Shown: piece by piece, positions 27,112 to 36,152 of the stretch
Position numbering within the stretch: the first letter of the stretch is position 1
Layout of the letters: each line of letters starts with the position of its first letter
Source: CAKZNE01 sp963976435
GTDB lineage: Bacteria; Bacteroidota; Bacteroidia; Flavobacteriales; Schleiferiaceae
Assembly (NCBI GenBank): GCA_963976435.1
Contig: CAXBKQ010000009.1
Span: 67,523-131,522, forward strand
Direction of reading: 5' to 3'
Length of the DNA: 64,000 bases
Translations under genes and position numbers: made by a program
The notes under the pieces: generated by a model
Database searches by the model: none
Seen by the model: only the letters and a program-made list of their open reading frames with translations
Told to the model about the DNA's origin: nothing

Positions 27112-28161
27112 TTAAAGAATAAGCATGGCATCACCATAGCTTAAAAATCTATATTTTTCTTTTATGGCCACTTTATAAGCTTCCATCAATAAATCATATC
27201 CAGCAAAGGCTGAAGTCATCATCATTAGGGTGGATTGCGGTGGGTGAAAATTGGTAATCATACAATTAGGGACAGTAAATTCGTAGGGAGGAAAAATAAA
27301 TTTATTGGTCCATCCTTCATAAGGCTTCAAAAGTCCTTCAGTAGAAACAGAACTTTCCAAAGCTCTTAAAACGGTAGTACCTACAGCGCAAACCTTCTTT
27401 TTGCTAGTTAATCCCTTATTTACAACATCACAGGTTTCATCATAAATCCAATATTGCTCACTATCCATTTTATGCTTGCTAAGGTCTTCTACCTCCACAG
27501 GTCTAAAAGTCCCCAAGCCTACATGGAGTGTTAATTCTGCAAAATCTACACCTTTGATCTCTAGTCTTTTCATCAATTGCTTACTAAAATGTAAGCTGGC
27601 AACTGGCGCTACAACTGCCCCTTCATGCTTAGCGAAAATGGATTGAAAACGATCTTCATCTTCTTCATCTGGTTCACGTTGAATATATTTTGGCAAAGGT
27701 GTTTGACCAAGTTCTTCTAATTTGGCTCTAAATTCCTCATAGCTACCATCATATAAAAAACGAAGAGTTCTTCCTCGAGAGGTGGTATTGTCGATCACCT
27801 CTGCCACCAAACTGTCATCTTCACCAAAATAAAGTTTATTACCAATTCGGATTTTTCGAGCAGGATCTACCAATACATCCCAAAGTCTGCTTTCTGCATT
27901 TAATTCTCTAAGCAAGAAAACTTCAATTCTCGCTCCGGTTTTTTCCTTATTACCATACATTCTGGCCGGAAAAACTTTGGTATTGTTTAAAACAAGGGAG
28001 TCTCCCTCATCAAAAATGTCCACAATATCTTTGAACATCTTATGTTCAATTGTTCCTTCCTTACGGTTGATTACCATCAGGCGACTTTCGTCTCTATGGG
28101 TTGTGGGTCTTTCAGCGATTAATTCCTTTGGAAGGTCATAGCTGAAGTGTGATAATTTCAT
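27112..28161 (-). CDS. queA: S-adenosylmethionine:tRNA ribosyltransferase-isomerase
   Basis: 349 aa from the ATG at 28161 (28170 is also open). It has the QueA start MKLSHFSYDLPKELIAERP, a RDESRLMV motif, a HVGLGTFRPV motif and a C-terminal MITNFHPPQSTLMMM motif. It adds the cyclopentene epoxide of queuosine from SAM to 7-aminomethyl-deazaguanine in tRNA. The next enzyme, epoxyqueuosine reductase (queG), is also in this window near 59.3 kb, so the organism appears able to finish queuosine. Confidence 0.95.
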   Translation of the reverse strand: MKLSHFSYDLPKELIAERPTTHRDESRLMVINRKEGTIEHKMFKDIVDIFDEGDSLVLNNTKVFPARMYGNKEKTGARIEVFLLRELNAESRLWDVLVDPARKIRIGNKLYFGEDDSLVAEVIDNTTSRGRTLRFLYDGSYEEFRAKLEELGQTPLPKYIQREPDEEDEDRFQSIFAKHEGAVVAPVASLHFSKQLMKRLEIKGVDFAELTLHVGLGTFRPVEVEDLSKHKMDSEQYWIYDETCDVVNKGLTSKKKVCAVGTTVLRALESSVSTEGLLKPYEGWTNKFIFPPYEFTVPNCMITNFHPPQSTLMMMTSAFAGYDLLMEAYKVAIKEKYRFLSYGDAMLIL

Positions 28162-28217
28162 CTTCTTCATAGCTTACGGGCTTTGATTAAGTGTTAGTTT
28201 AAATATTCAAAAGCGGG

Positions 28218-28225
28218 CAAAAATA
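28218..28225 (-). promoter_or_regulatory. Promoter -7 box for queA
   Basis: The minus strand reads TATTTTTG, 56 nt before the ATG at 28161. Confidence 0.45.
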
Positions 28226-28260
28226 TTGAAAAATAGTGGGTTTGAGAAAAAAAACTTTGA

Positions 28261-28893
28261 TTAGGACTCAATACCGAATTTTAATCGAATTAATTCCATC
28301 AATCGATCTACATACTCCTCTTTGTCTTGCCACTTATATTCTGGTCTAATTATTTGATTTATAAAATTATCAGCCTCCTCAAAGTTCGACATGGTATTGA
28401 GATTGGAAAGTACTCGATTGTAGTCTTGCTGTTCTCCATTAAAAAGATGCTTCACAAAGGCAATACGGTCGTTCAAACCAATTTTTAGCAAACCGGAAGC
28501 CATCTGCTCATTAATAGACAGATTGTTATTTCCTAGGGAATTAATGTTTGGGTCCAAACTTATCTCCTGGTTTTCTTCGGCTTTTGGAATATCTTTTTCA
28601 AGGCTCTGTTGAAGTTCAACAGTTTGGCCTTCGGTGGAACTAGGAACTTCTTCCTGGGGAGATTTTTCTATACTTAGCGGTGAGCTCGGGATGCTATCCT
28701 CCTCGGAATTAAAAGCTATTGGAGTTTCATTTTCATCTTGATTTTCACCTTGCTCTTGTAGATAATTTAAAACCACAAGCTTCTCATATAACATTTGAGT
28801 CTGAGTAAGGGTTGAGACCAAATCTTCTTCTCTGTCGTCTGCAATTATTGAATGACATAAATCCAATAGTTCACTTCTAAGTTTTTTCTCCAT
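28261..28893 (-). CDS. Conserved hypothetical protein, acidic
   Basis: 210 aa in three parts: an N-terminal helical segment (1-50), a low-complexity acidic linker rich in Glu, Ser, Pro and Gln (about 50-125), and a C-terminal helical domain (about 130-210) with the words NDRIAFVKHLFNGE and DYNRVLSNLNT. I recall this C-terminal module as a widespread but unnamed Bacteroidota domain. No signal peptide, so cytosolic. It is divergent from tdk. Function unknown. Confidence 0.65.
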   Translation of the reverse strand: MEKKLRSELLDLCHSIIADDREEDLVSTLTQTQMLYEKLVVLNYLQEQGENQDENETPIAFNSEEDSIPSSPLSIEKSPQEEVPSSTEGQTVELQQSLEKDIPKAEENQEISLDPNINSLGNNNLSINEQMASGLLKIGLNDRIAFVKHLFNGEQQDYNRVLSNLNTMSNFEEADNFINQIIRPEYKWQDKEEYVDRLMELIRLKFGIES

Positions 28894-28916
28894 TAAATTG
28901 TGGGGTATCTTTTGAT

Positions 28917-28924
28917 TAGATTTG
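28917..28924 (+). promoter_or_regulatory. Possible promoter -7 box for tdk
   Basis: TAGATTTG with an upstream TTG at 28898-28900; 97 nt before the tdk ATG. Confidence 0.35.
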
Positions 28925-29020
28925 CATGATTATACGAATGATTAGGCCTCTTTTATTGAAAAATGATTGACAAATAACATCCGTTTTTTATTTTTTTAAT
29001 AGAAGCTTGGAAAGTACAAA

Positions 29021-29611
29021 ATGTTTCTTGAAAACCCAGTAAATCAATCCCATCCTTTAGGGTGGATAGAAGTTGTTTGCGGATCCATGTTCAGCGGTAA
29101 AACTGAAGAATTGATCCGCAGAATGAAACGCGCCCAATTTGCAAAGCAGTCGGTAGAAATTTTTAAACCCATGGTGGATACCCGATATGCTGAGGAGGAT
29201 GTTGTTAGCCATGATATGAATTCTATCCGCTGCACTCCAGTGGAAAGCAGTTCCAATTTGCTTTTATTGGCAGATGATGTTGATGTAATAGGAATAGACG
29301 AAGCTCAATTTTTCGATGATGGTATTGTTGAAGTTTGCAATGAATTAGCCAATCGGGGAAGTAGGGTAATTGTAGCGGGATTGGATATGGATTTCACGGG
29401 TAAACCCTTTGGACCTATGCCCAACCTTATGGCCACCGCTGAATATGTTACTAAGGTTCACGCTATTTGTGTAAAAACTGGAAATTTGGCTCACTATTCC
29501 CATCGTAAATCCTTAAATGAAAAATTAGTGATGCTTGGGGAACAAGAAGAGTATGAACCCCTAAGTAGGTCCGCATTTAATAAGGTTTATAAAAACCATG
29601 GCAAGTCTTAA
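29021..29611 (+). CDS. tdk: Thymidine kinase (TK1 type), zinc site degenerate
   Basis: 196 aa. The P-loop is GSMFSGKTEE (21-30), DEAQFF follows with catalytic Glu near 94, and the lasso region sits near 145-185. In most TK1-like enzymes the lasso holds a four-cysteine zinc site. Here only C150 remains, T153 stands where the second Cys would be, and the later pair is absent. It phosphorylates thymidine for DNA synthesis. Its last 14 nt overlap the start of the murF-alr gene, so translation may be coupled. Confidence 0.93.
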   Translation: MFLENPVNQSHPLGWIEVVCGSMFSGKTEELIRRMKRAQFAKQSVEIFKPMVDTRYAEEDVVSHDMNSIRCTPVESSSNLLLLADDVDVIGIDEAQFFDDGIVEVCNELANRGSRVIVAGLDMDFTGKPFGPMPNLMATAEYVTKVHAICVKTGNLAHYSHRKSLNEKLVMLGEQEEYEPLSRSAFNKVYKNHGKS

Positions 29612-32066
29612 ACTCCAACATATTGCCAATGTATTAGGAAGCCAACTGTCCTTGGTAAATCCGGAATTAATAATTGACGAACTTCTCCTAGATTCTCGAA
29701 AATATAATTTTGATAGTCAGGTTTTGTTTTTTGCCTTGAAAGGTGAAAACCATTTGGGAGAAGATTTTATTGAAGAACTTTATGAAAAAGGACTTCGGAA
29801 TTTTGTCCTTACAAAATTACCGTCCACAAGTCTGCCAGATGCGAATTTTATAGTAGTTGAAGATTGTAAACTTGCCTTGCAAAGTTTGGCAGCATATATC
29901 CGCAGAGAATATTTATCACAAGTTATTGCAGTTACTGGGAGCAATGGTAAAACGATAGTTAAGGAATGGCTTTATCAACTTTTAAATGGGAAACTAAATA
30001 TTGTAAAAAGCCCCAAAAGTTATAATTCCCAGGTAGGGGTCCCTTTATCCGTTTGGAGAAGTGAGGATGATAATGACTTGGGGATTTTTGAAGCAGGAAT
30101 CAGCAAGCCTGGTGAAATGGTAAATTTAGAGGCCATCTTGAAACCTAATATTGGAATTTTCACCAATATAGGATCAGCTCATGATAAGTTTTTTGAGAAT
30201 AGGGAGGAAAAAGCTAGTGAGAAATTAAAACTCTTCAGCAATTCCCAAAAAATAATTTTTTGTGAAGATTATCATCTCATTAAAAAAGCTCTTGAAAAGT
30301 CAAAAATAAAAGCAGATGCACAGATTTCCTGGTCCCAAAAAAATTCCTCTGCCGATTTTTATGTTCAGCATAAAAATATCCAAAAGGGAAATACCCTATT
30401 AAAGGCTATTTATAAGTCCAATGAATTGGAGCTTGAAATTCCATTTACTGATTCAGCCTCCCTTGAAAATGCAATACACTGTTGGCTTTGTTGCTTGGAG
30501 ATGAATTTTTCTCATTCTTGGATTCAAGAGAGGTTTAAGTTTCTCCAGCCCGTGGCAATGAGGCTAGAGCTTAAAGGAGCAAATCAAAATTCAATACTCA
30601 TTAACGATTCCTATAATTCGGATGTAGAATCATTGGAAGTGGCATTGGATTTTCTAGACCAACAAACACAAAATCGTGAAAAGGTGTTAATTTTAAGCGA
30701 TATACAGCATTCAGCACTGAGTCTTAAGGATTTATATTCTCAGGTAAATTCTTTGTTGGAAAAACACGGTGTAAAAACCTGGTTTGGAATTGGTATGGAG
30801 CATGAAAAGGTTAAAACTTCTTTAGCAAGAATTACAAGAGCCTATTCAAATACAGAGGAATTTTTAAAAAACTTAAATTCCCAAAACTGGGCCAATAAAG
30901 CCATATTAATAAAGGGAGCAAGGGATTTTAAATTTGAAAAAATTAGCCAAGCCTTAGAGACTAAATCTCATGAAACAGTTTTGGAAATTCACCTTTCCAG
31001 AGTGGTGGAAAATTTGAATTTTTTCAGAGCCAAATTAAATCCCAATGTGAAAATAATGGCTATGGTAAAAGCCTTTTCCTATGGTTCCGGAAGTTTTGAA
31101 ATAGCCAGTCTATTGGAGTTTCACAAAATTGATTATTTATCTGTTGCCTATACGGATGAAGGAGTAGAATTAAGAAAGGCCGGAATAAGCACACCTATAA
31201 TGGTGCTTAATTCTGAGCCAAGCTCCTTCTATGATATTATTGAGTATAATTTGGAGCCAGAAATTTTTAGTTTTAAAAATTTGAAGGAATTTTCACAACT
31301 TGTAGAAAGAAGGGGTGAAACAGATTATCCCATCCATTTAAAATTGGATAGTGGTATGAAAAGGCTGGGTTTTCTGGAGCATGAGATGCCAAAATTGATG
31401 GAGACCTTGGCCACAAATAAGCTTCTCAAAGTGGCCAGTGTATTTTCTCATCTAGCCGCCTCAGACGATCCCAATCATAAGGATTTTACTCTTGGCCAAA
31501 TTGAAAAGTTTAAAAGCATGGCCAATCAATTGCAAAAAACTTTGAAATACAATATAGATTTCCACATCCTAAACTCCTCTGGAATTAGCAGTTATCCTGA
31601 TGCTCAGTTTTCTATGGTTCGCCTAGGAATTGGATTGTATGGTATTAGTCCTTCCAAAAAGGAACAAAATGGCCTTAATCCCATTTCGGAATTATATGCC
31701 AGTGTGAGCCAGGTAAAAAATGTAAAGAAGGGGGAAACAGTGGGTTATGGATTGAGTTATATTGCTCCTGAAGACCGAAAGATAGCGATCATTAGCCTTG
31801 GTTATGCTGATGGGTTTAGAAGGTCCTTGAGTAATGGCAAGGGAAGGGTTTATATCAATTCTAAATTCTATCCTGTGATCGGAAAGGTGTGCATGGATAT
31901 GACTATGGTGGATATATCCCAATCTGATATTAAAGAAGGGGATAGGGTAGAAATAATGGGTCCTAATATTTCGGTTTATGAACTAGCAGAAAGAATGGAT
32001 ACTATTCCCTATGAAGTTCTCACTGGAATTTCTCAAAGAGTAAAAAGGGTATATTTTTTCGAGTGA
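29598..32066 (+). CDS. Bifunctional MurF ligase / alanine racemase
   Basis: 822 aa. Residues 1-450 are UDP-MurNAc-tripeptide:D-Ala-D-Ala ligase, with the ATP-binding VTGSNGKT motif near 115-122 and an NDSYNSD motif near 335. Residues about 460-822 are an alanine racemase with the PLP lysine at K491 (MVKA) and a late GYADGFRR motif. One half makes D-alanine and the other adds D-Ala-D-Ala to the cell-wall precursor. This fusion is known in Bacteroidota, so it is expected. It starts inside the end of tdk and ends 2 nt from the convergent LOG-family gene. Confidence 0.94.
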   Translation: MASLKLQHIANVLGSQLSLVNPELIIDELLLDSRKYNFDSQVLFFALKGENHLGEDFIEELYEKGLRNFVLTKLPSTSLPDANFIVVEDCKLALQSLAAYIRREYLSQVIAVTGSNGKTIVKEWLYQLLNGKLNIVKSPKSYNSQVGVPLSVWRSEDDNDLGIFEAGISKPGEMVNLEAILKPNIGIFTNIGSAHDKFFENREEKASEKLKLFSNSQKIIFCEDYHLIKKALEKSKIKADAQISWSQKNSSADFYVQHKNIQKGNTLLKAIYKSNELELEIPFTDSASLENAIHCWLCCLEMNFSHSWIQERFKFLQPVAMRLELKGANQNSILINDSYNSDVESLEVALDFLDQQTQNREKVLILSDIQHSALSLKDLYSQVNSLLEKHGVKTWFGIGMEHEKVKTSLARITRAYSNTEEFLKNLNSQNWANKAILIKGARDFKFEKISQALETKSHETVLEIHLSRVVENLNFFRAKLNPNVKIMAMVKAFSYGSGSFEIASLLEFHKIDYLSVAYTDEGVELRKAGISTPIMVLNSEPSSFYDIIEYNLEPEIFSFKNLKEFSQLVERRGETDYPIHLKLDSGMKRLGFLEHEMPKLMETLATNKLLKVASVFSHLAASDDPNHKDFTLGQIEKFKSMANQLQKTLKYNIDFHILNSSGISSYPDAQFSMVRLGIGLYGISPSKKEQNGLNPISELYASVSQVKNVKKGETVGYGLSYIAPEDRKIAIISLGYADGFRRSLSNGKGRVYINSKFYPVIGKVCMDMTMVDISQSDIKEGDRVEIMGPNISVYELAERMDTIPYEVLTGISQRVKRVYFFE

Positions 32067-32068
32067 GC

Positions 32069-32659
32069 CTAGGTTTGACTGCTAGATTTTATCCATTTTG
32101 GAACTGGAGGAGGATTAAAATTTTCCATGGCTTCAAACAGTTTGTCTAAACTCTTATGTGCCAATATTAGTTCCATATTTGCCTGGTTTAAAAAACCTTC
32201 GGTATTCATTTTTTTGATAAACTCAAGAAGAGAGTCAAAATATGAATTGATATTATAGAGGCCAATAGGCTTTTGGTGTAGCCCTAGTTGACTCCAGGTA
32301 AGCATTTCAAATAATTCATCTAAAGTACCAAATCCACCTGGGAGGGTTAGCACCGCATCGCTTAATTCATGCATTATCATTTTCCGTTCATGCATGCTGT
32401 TGGTGGAAATAATCTCACTAAGTTCAGGATGAGCGATTTCCTTAGTTTTTAAAAATTCTGGTAAAACTCCAACAACACGGCCATGATGGTCTAGCGAGCC
32501 TTGAGCAATAGCCCCCATTATTCCAATTTTTGCTCCTCCATAAATAAGTTCAATATTGGATGCTGCCAAAAATTTTCCCAATTCATAGGCTGCCTCATAA
32601 AATCGCGGGTTTTCCCCTGAGCTAGAACCGCAAAAAACTTCGATACTTTTTATTTTCAT
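32069..32659 (-). CDS. LOG family (TIGR00730) Rossmann-fold protein
   Basis: 196 aa with the family hallmark PGGFGTLDE in the second half and an early CGSSSGENPRF loop. Members called LOG or YvdD cleave cytokinin riboside 5'-monophosphate, or AMP-like nucleotides, to the free base. The bacterial substrate is often unclear. Cytosolic. It lies downstream of the M1 peptidase gene on the same strand, separated by a terminator. Confidence 0.85.
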   Translation of the reverse strand: MKIKSIEVFCGSSSGENPRFYEAAYELGKFLAASNIELIYGGAKIGIMGAIAQGSLDHHGRVVGVLPEFLKTKEIAHPELSEIISTNSMHERKMIMHELSDAVLTLPGGFGTLDELFEMLTWSQLGLHQKPIGLYNINSYFDSLLEFIKKMNTEGFLNQANMELILAHKSLDKLFEAMENFNPPPVPKWIKSSSQT

Positions 32660-32670
32660 AATTAAACTAA

Positions 32671-32699
32671 AAGAAAACCCCCACCATGGGTGAGGGTTT
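32671..32699 (-). terminator. Intrinsic terminator after the M1 peptidase gene
   Basis: An 11-bp stem with one mismatch (32675-32685 with 32689-32699), loop ATG; T-rich on the minus strand after the stem. Confidence 0.75.
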
Positions 32700-32719
32700 A
32701 AAATTGATCTTTTCGATTA

Positions 32720-34606
32720 TTAGGATTTCAATAATTCATCCATAGTATCCCGAGCCACGGCATGGTAATTTGGTCGTGCCTTTTCATAAATACTTATTGC
32801 CATATCCTTTTTGCCACTTTCTATCAATGCTTTATAGGTAGGAGTTAAGAATTTTCTTCTTCCAACATTAATTAAAAAGTCCTCTACTTTTGGATAAACA
32901 GCTTCGTAGTTATTGCGAATGGTGGGTTGAAACCAAGCGGCAGAAATTTCACTATTGCCACTCTGAGTAAATCCATAGGCGGCATCAAGCGTAGCTAATT
33001 TTTTTTGGCCAATTCCTTCCGGTAGGTGGTTGATAAAATGCAACCATTCGTGGGTGGTCCATTTGTCTGTTGTTTCCTTAGCGGGAAGATTTCCACTGCT
33101 CATAAACCCCTCAAGTTCGGCGTCTACTAAAACAAATCTATCGGACTTTACCTCTGGGATATTCTTAGGTATTCCTTGTTCATATACCCAATTGTCTATT
33201 CCTAGGCTGTCTGCCTGCCCTTCTACCAATAAATTACTTTTTAGATAATCTAGGAAACGTTCAGTATCCATTACTTGGAATTTGAAAGTTTCAAAATAAT
33301 TTTTCAAAAAGGAATCAAACTTTTCTCTACCTACCTCTTCTTCAATATTTCTTAGGAAGAAATAGCCTTTGTCATAAGGGATTGAAGTAAGTCCGTCATC
33401 AGGGTTTCTGCCGGTTAGGTCTAGTTTAAGTTTGGTGTCATTTGGCACATTTTTCATCATGCTATGCGCTTCATGCATTAATCCATCTTTTGCCAAACTA
33501 GCAAGCATTTCAGAATAATCTCTACCATATAGAGCTTCCATAATTCGGTGTTCAAAATATACTGTGAAACCTTCGTTTAGCCAGAAATCATCCCAGGTAG
33601 AATTGGTTACCAAATTACCACTCCAGCTATGAGCAAGCTCATGAGCAACTAAGCTCACCAGTGACTGATCACCAGCTAGGATTGTGGGTGTTGCGAAGGT
33701 TAACCTTGGATTTTCCATTCCTCCAAATGGGAAGGAAGGGGGAAGGACAATAATATCGTATCTATCCCAAGCGTATTTTCCATAAAGTCCTTCAGCAGCT
33801 TGAACCATATTTTCCAAATCTTCAAATTCATAAACCGCTTTGTCTAATACACTTGGTTCTGCATAAACACCAGTTCTTTCGCTAATGGGTTTAAAAATAA
33901 TATCCCCTGCAGAAAGAGCCATCAAATAAGATGGGATGGGTTGTTCCATTTTAAAATTATAAATCCCAGTTTCATTCTTTTCTTGAGGATTATCGGCACT
34001 CATCAAGGCGAGCATTCCCGCAGGAACTTTAACCTCTGCATCATAAGTATACCTCACCCCTGGGCCATCTTGGCAAGGAATCCAGGTTCTTGCTAAAATA
34101 GCCTGTGATTGAGTAAATAGGAATGGAATTTTTTTACCGGCTGTTTGACTGGGGTCTAGCCACTGAAGAGCTTTAGCTTGTTCTCCGGTTTGGTATTCTA
34201 TACTAACCTGTTTGGCACCTGAGGGAATATCAATGGTTAGTGGAGAACCCATTTCTTCGTCGAAATCACCAATGCTAAATGTAGCTTCATTATAATCAAC
34301 ACTTACACTATTAATCCTTAGCCCGTAAATATCAAAAACTATATTACTAGCATCCGAAGATGTTTCTATATCCCAATTTGCCGTGCCTTTTATTTGCTTG
34401 TTTTCAAAATCTACAAAAGCATTCCAATTTAAATGTTTTACAATGGCCTGATTTGGCTCCGCATAGGAATGTGGATCATTTACATATTTTGGGCTCATTT
34501 TTTCGTCTTCAATTGTTTCTGTACTACTTGTGTTTGTGCTATTGTTGCAGGAAAATAACAGCAAGCTTGCTGTAATTGCTGGAAACAGTATAAATTTGTA
34601 TTTCAT
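32720..34606 (-). CDS. M1 family zinc aminopeptidase, lipoprotein
   Basis: 628 aa from the ATG at 34606, which begins a lipoprotein signal ending LLFSC; the frame to 34639 adds 11 unlikely residues. The substrate motif GGMEN and the zinc site HELAHSW plus a downstream NEGF Glu are intact. The size and order (an N-terminal beta domain, catalytic domain, C-terminal helical domain) match leukotriene-A4-hydrolase-like M1 enzymes. It removes N-terminal residues from peptides and is probably tethered to the membrane in the periplasm. It is divergent from the holin-like gene. Confidence 0.9.
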   Translation of the reverse strand: MKYKFILFPAITASLLLFSCNNSTNTSSTETIEDEKMSPKYVNDPHSYAEPNQAIVKHLNWNAFVDFENKQIKGTANWDIETSSDASNIVFDIYGLRINSVSVDYNEATFSIGDFDEEMGSPLTIDIPSGAKQVSIEYQTGEQAKALQWLDPSQTAGKKIPFLFTQSQAILARTWIPCQDGPGVRYTYDAEVKVPAGMLALMSADNPQEKNETGIYNFKMEQPIPSYLMALSAGDIIFKPISERTGVYAEPSVLDKAVYEFEDLENMVQAAEGLYGKYAWDRYDIIVLPPSFPFGGMENPRLTFATPTILAGDQSLVSLVAHELAHSWSGNLVTNSTWDDFWLNEGFTVYFEHRIMEALYGRDYSEMLASLAKDGLMHEAHSMMKNVPNDTKLKLDLTGRNPDDGLTSIPYDKGYFFLRNIEEEVGREKFDSFLKNYFETFKFQVMDTERFLDYLKSNLLVEGQADSLGIDNWVYEQGIPKNIPEVKSDRFVLVDAELEGFMSSGNLPAKETTDKWTTHEWLHFINHLPEGIGQKKLATLDAAYGFTQSGNSEISAAWFQPTIRNNYEAVYPKVEDFLINVGRRKFLTPTYKALIESGKKDMAISIYEKARPNYHAVARDTMDELLKS

Positions 34607-34650
34607 TGTGCTTGAACTTTTAGAGCTGCAATATTGCAAATATTTTGAGG

Positions 34651-35010
34651 ATGAACATATTCATTAAAATAATAATTAATACCCTGGCCATATTTATTAC
34701 GGCTTGGTTGCTCGGCGATGCTGTTATTCTAAATAGTATAATTGCGGCTATTTGGGTGGCTTTGGCCCTTAGTGTTTTTAATGTAACCTTAAAACCTTTG
34801 CTTATACTACTTACCCTGCCAGCAACTATTTTTAGCTTTGGCCTTTTTCTTTTTGTAATAAACGCCTTGCTAATAATGGCAGCGGATCATTTGGTTGATG
34901 GCTTTGCAGTTTTGAATTTTGGTTGGGCCTTACTTTTTAGTTTGATATTATCGCTGGTGAATTCCTTTTTAGTAAAACTTGGAAAACCAAAATCCCAGAG
35001 ATCTCGATAA
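34651..35010 (+). CDS. Phage holin 4 superfamily-like membrane protein
   Basis: 119 aa from the ATG at 34651 (a TTG at 34645 is also open). Four hydrophobic helices with NVTLKPLLILLTLPAT between the second and third, matching the Pfam Phage_holin_4 family (YvlD-like). Despite the name these are chromosomal membrane proteins with no phage context here, and their role is unknown. It abuts the convergent MmcQ gene with no gap. Confidence 0.82.
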   Translation: MNIFIKIIINTLAIFITAWLLGDAVILNSIIAAIWVALALSVFNVTLKPLLILLTLPATIFSFGLFLFVINALLIMAADHLVDGFAVLNFGWALLFSLILSLVNSFLVKLGKPKSQRSR

Positions 35011-35361
35011 TTAGATTAAAGTCTCTCGAACTTTTTTGGGAAGGGTTTTTACCACTTCATCATAGGAATGATCTATCCACTCTAAAATTATTTCATCGGA
35101 AATACTAGCATCTACAATAATGGTATTCCAATGTTTTTTACTCATATGATAGCCTGGAATTACACCATCATATTCCTCCCTAAGCTGGATGGCTTTTTCC
35201 GGTTCACATTTGAGGTTGATTCTAAAATCCTCAGGTTTTAAACCAGTGAGGGCAAACATTTTGTTGCAAACTTTAAAGACCAAAGTATTATTGTCAAAAG
35301 GAAAGCTTTCGCTTACTTCAGGTTTAGCTAAACAGTATTCTCTGAAACTTTCTATATTCAT
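35011..35361 (-). CDS. MmcQ/YjbR family DNA-binding protein
   Basis: 116 aa, full length for the family. It has the CLAKPEVSESFPF opening, the FKVCNKMFALTGL strand pair and a C-terminal HWNTIIVD and WIDHSYDEVVKTLPKK. The fold resembles the double-stranded-DNA-binding YjbR proteins, whose biological target is unknown. Cytosolic. The stops of this gene and the holin-like gene are adjacent. Confidence 0.85.
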   Translation of the reverse strand: MNIESFREYCLAKPEVSESFPFDNNTLVFKVCNKMFALTGLKPEDFRINLKCEPEKAIQLREEYDGVIPGYHMSKKHWNTIIVDASISDEIILEWIDHSYDEVVKTLPKKVRETLI

Positions 35362-35447
35362 TTTATGTGCAGGCTATTAGATTCGAATTTGCAATATTCT
35401 TTTTATTGCCATCTAATTTAATCCAAAAAAGAAAGTGGAAAATGATT

Positions 35448-36152
35448 TTAGGACTGAGAAATTTCCTTTAAGAATTCATCGGGATTCATAGCATTGTCTA
35501 CATTAAAATCACCAATTTTTGTTCTTCTTAATTCACTGAGGTGGGCTCCGGAATTTAAGGCTTTCCCAATATCATGAGCAAGGCTTCGTATATAAGTTCC
35601 TTTGCTGCATTTTACTCTAAAGTCTATCCTGTGATTGTCTTTCAGGCTAAGTTCTAATTCCATTATTTCAATGGACCTGCTTTTCATTTCAATGCTTTCT
35701 CCTCGTCTCGCAGCTTCATAGGCTTTTTCTCCATCCTTTTTTATTGCAGAGAATACCGGAGGTATTTGTTCAATACTACCAAGGAACTGTCCTTTAATAC
35801 TGTCTACTAAAGATTGATTGATATGGTCAACTGGAAAATTATGGTCTATTTGAGTTTCTAGATCGTAGCTAGGGGTGCTAGCTCCCAATTGGATGCTGCC
35901 TGTATATTCCTTGGGCAAGCCCATATACTCATTAATTTTTTTGGTAAAACGACCGGTACAAATAATAAGCAGCCCGGTGGCTAAAGGATCTAAAGTTCCT
36001 GCATGGCCAACCTTTATTTTTCGGATATTATATTCCTTTCGGATATTGTAACGAATCTTGTTTACAGCATCGAAGGATGTCCAGGTAAGAGGTTTATCAA
36101 TTAATAATACCTGACCATTTAGGAAATAATCGGCGCTGTAGGAATTTGTCAA
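35448..36152 (-). CDS. truB: tRNA pseudouridine(55) synthase
   Basis: 234 aa from a TTG at 36152 that overlaps the uppP stop (TTGA), giving MTNSYSADYFLNGQ, the expected TruB start. The ATG at 36194 would read 46 nt back into uppP. The catalytic motif GHAGTLDPLATGLL, with the nucleophilic Asp, is intact, and the KCSKGTYIRSLAHD motif follows. It makes pseudouridine 55 in the T-loop of tRNAs. It is the last gene of the ftsX-DUF3098-uppP-truB operon. Confidence 0.92.
   Translation of the reverse strand: MTNSYSADYFLNGQVLLIDKPLTWTSFDAVNKIRYNIRKEYNIRKIKVGHAGTLDPLATGLLIICTGRFTKKINEYMGLPKEYTGSIQLGASTPSYDLETQIDHNFPVDHINQSLVDSIKGQFLGSIEQIPPVFSAIKKDGEKAYEAARRGESIEMKSRSIEIMELELSLKDNHRIDFRVKCSKGTYIRSLAHDIGKALNSGAHLSELRRTKIGDFNVDNAMNPDEFLKEISQS

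Noticed and set aside
34651..35010. Prophage from a holin-like protein
   Set aside because: No lysin, capsid, integrase or att-like repeats nearby; the family is common in chromosomes outside phages.
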